Below, in pieces: positions 50,044 to 51,009 of a stretch of DNA of 51,009 nucleotides; position 1 is the first letter of the stretch, and every line of letters starts with the position of its first letter. The notes under the pieces are model-generated. The model searched no databases. It saw only the letters and a list, made by a program, of their open reading frames with translations, and was not told where the DNA came from. Source of the stretch: Prevotella sp. UBA2739 (lineage in GTDB: Bacteria > Bacteroidota > Bacteroidia > Bacteroidales > Bacteroidaceae); NCBI GenBank assembly GCA_002353525.1, contig DEJV01000032.1, positions 1-51,009 on the forward strand. Reading direction: 5' to 3'. The position numbers and the translations under genes were made by a program.

Positions 50044-50451
50044 TCAACGAAGAATGCGCCTCAGTGCGATGACATAATAGTCGCACGGGGCCGACAGGCA
50101 GAAGGGCGCCGACTCCAGGCGGCATCTGCTGTCGTAGAAAGAGCGTAAGGGTTTAACAATATGCTGCCGCAGGGCCACAGGACCATGCGACGAGAGGATG
50201 CGTTCGGTTTTTGAGCCTTGCGACGAGAGGATGCGCTGCGGACGCGAGCTGCAGATGCGGTAGAGCTGCGAGGCATCGGTCAGCGTAGCCTCCTGATGAT
50301 GGTGGTGCTGCGTGGTGACAACGGTGGATGCCTGATGCAAGGGATGACCAGGCACGGCCGCATCGTCCCTGCCCTGCCAGTTGAGCACAACCGCCAGGCA
50401 TACGGCACAAACAGCCGCCAGCATCTGTATCATTTGCCAGAACCGCCTCAT
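50044..50451 (-). CDS. Hypothetical membrane-anchored protein
   Basis: A 135-residue protein with one hydrophobic helix (FWQMIQMLAAVCAVCLAVVL) and a soluble C-terminus that includes a near-repeat RILSSQGSKTERILSSHG. No family recognised. A minus-strand -7 element TACCTTTG at 50468-50461 would start transcription near 50455, so the ATG at 50451 (MRRFWQ) is more likely than the one at 50463, which lies inside the promoter. Confidence 0.6.
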   Translation of the reverse strand: MRRFWQMIQMLAAVCAVCLAVVLNWQGRDDAAVPGHPLHQASTVVTTQHHHHQEATLTDASQLYRICSSRPQRILSSQGSKTERILSSHGPVALRQHIVKPLRSFYDSRCRLESAPFCLSAPCDYYVIALRRILR

Positions 50452-50460
50452 TTCAGCGTG

Positions 50461-50468
50461 CAAAGGTA
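50461..50468 (-). promoter_or_regulatory. -7 element of the membrane-anchored hypothetical gene
   Basis: TACCTTTG on the - strand, ten bases before the chosen ATG, matches the consensus. It decides the start choice for that gene. Confidence 0.6.
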
Positions 50469-50540
50469 GTCATAAAAAAGCAAAAAACAACAATTCCCGT
50501 GTTTTTTCGATAAATTTGTGGATGATTTAAAATTATTATA

Positions 50541-50721
50541 AAAATTTGTGGATGAAATGATTCACATTAGGATAATTTGTTTCTTTTTTAATAACGACAA
50601 CTTACACAACTTTGACAACATTTTAAAGCGACGTCGTCGCTGTGTTTTTTTAGGAAACAAATTATCTTAATGCGCACAAATTTTAATCACTAATTTTAAT
50701 AATTTAAGTTTCGGGAGTAAC
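50541..50721. repeat. Dispersed repeat copies C and D in inverted orientation
   Basis: Copy C (50541-50583, AATTTGTGG ... CATTAGGATAATTTGTTTC) and copy D (50653-50721, reverse complement, GGAAACAAATTATCTTAATG onward) face each other over about 70 bases. Copy D with its extension CCCGAAAC is nearly identical to copy A at 134-203. The 5' AATTTGTGGATG of copy C is itself duplicated near 50512. Confidence 0.8.
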
Positions 50722-51009
50722 AGAATCTCAGGGCAGTAGCGCCCCGAAGGGGCAACGAGCATCTAGCCCAGGGTAACACCCTGGGTATTGGGCGGAAAGA
50801 AAAACGCCCTGTAAGGGCAAAAGCGCTCTCCTGCTGCTGGGCTTTTGCCCAGGGTGTTGCCCTGGGCTATGGGCTCTCTGGCCTTTCAGGCCGTTCTGCA
50901 GCTTGAGTTAGAAACATTAAAATAATTGGAGTTTCGGAAGTAACAGAATCGCAGGGGCTGTGGCGCCCCGAAGGGGCAACGAGCATCTAGCCCAGGGTAA
51001 CACCCTGGG
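50709..51009. repeat. Palindromic GCCCAGGGTAACACCCTGGG repeat block
   Basis: Two direct copies of about 79 bases (50709-50787 and 50931-51009) contain GGAGTAACAGAATCTCAGGG or a variant, then GCCCCGAAGGGGCAACGAGC, then ATCTAGCCCAGGGTAACACC. A third, inverted partial copy at about 50841-50870 reads GCCCAGGGTGTTGCCCTGGG. The unit has two internal palindromes (GCCCCGAAGGGGC and CCCAGGGTAACACCCTGGG), the hallmark of REP-like elements. No gene is visible in 50464-51009. Confidence 0.8.

Noticed and set aside
1..51009. tRNA, rRNA or intact insertion sequences
   Set aside because: No cloverleaf signature, rRNA stretch or transposase frame was recognised by eye. A tRNAscan or IS search could still find one.

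Overview
The window looks like a chromosome segment from a Bacteroidales bacterium, most like Prevotella or a close relative. Three observations support this. Promoters carry the Bacteroidetes -7 element TAnnTTTG (for example at 14906, 20661, 31520, 35998, 37080, 42297 and 47827), often with a TTTG -33 element about 20 bases upstream. Shine-Dalgarno sites are mostly absent or weak. The protein repertoire is typical of the group: an SLBB exporter, a Bacteroidetes Wzi, DUF5689 and DUF4251 proteins, type B L31 and a stand-alone TrpB2. No tRNA, rRNA, CRISPR array or intact insertion sequence was seen.

Layout. (1) 420-14816: a surface polysaccharide (capsule or O-antigen) operon on the + strand. 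It runs from a Wza-like SLBB exporter through a Wzz-like protein, a Wzy-like polymerase, a Wzx flippase, a GT-D-like protein, a hexapeptide acetyltransferase, four GT2/GNT-I-like glycosyltransferases and a LicD-like transferase, to a WecA-type and a WcaJ/PglC-type initiating phosphoglycosyltransferase. (2) 14906-15292: a ribbon-helix-helix antitoxin whose toxin is cut down to an 18-codon stub. (3) 18631-15461, - strand: a DegT-family sugar aminotransferase, a Wzi-like outer-membrane protein and a small lipoprotein, probably the second arm of the polysaccharide locus. (4) 18820-30395: a Ser/Arg/Gly-rich secreted protein, a histidine phosphatase, a secreted EEP-family nuclease/phosphatase, uridine kinase, a DUF308 membrane protein, a TonB-receptor-like barrel with two lipoproteins that carry related DUF5689/OB-like units, ribosomal protein L31 and a lipoprotein DNA/RNA endonuclease. 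Together these could form a nucleic-acid scavenging locus. (5) 30764-35708: a lipoprotein, glutathione peroxidase, thioredoxin reductase, a DUF4251 protein and a sodium:solute symporter.

(6) 36022-47709 is visibly more AT-rich than its flanks and is the most unusual part. A WYL-domain regulator heads an accessory island that holds an AAA ATPase with an overlapping unknown partner, a Pif1/RecD-like helicase with a coiled-coil tail, a protein with two retropepsin-like motifs, a HAD protein with one in-frame stop, a 441-residue miniature relative of the DNA polymerase III alpha subunit, a metallophosphoesterase and two orphan proteins. Three promoters in the island carry a GCGAA box exactly 23 bases upstream of the TATCTTTG element. 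One of these boxes lies inside a perfect palindrome upstream of the WYL gene. This suggests a single WYL-controlled regulon, and by analogy with BrxR/CapW regulators a phage-defence role. The mini-polymerase (43828-45153) keeps the three catalytic aspartates of family C polymerases but has lost the PHP, most of the thumb and the C-terminal domains. It is my best candidate for an undescribed system.

(7) 47803-49524: a tryptophan attenuator (leader peptide with tandem Trp codons, competing hairpins) controls a lone trpB2. (8) 49581-51009: two small hypothetical genes, then a dense block of dispersed palindromic repeats. Related repeat copies lie at the left end of the window and at 33939. The tail-to-tail gene junctions I examined carry repeat or palindromic sequence.
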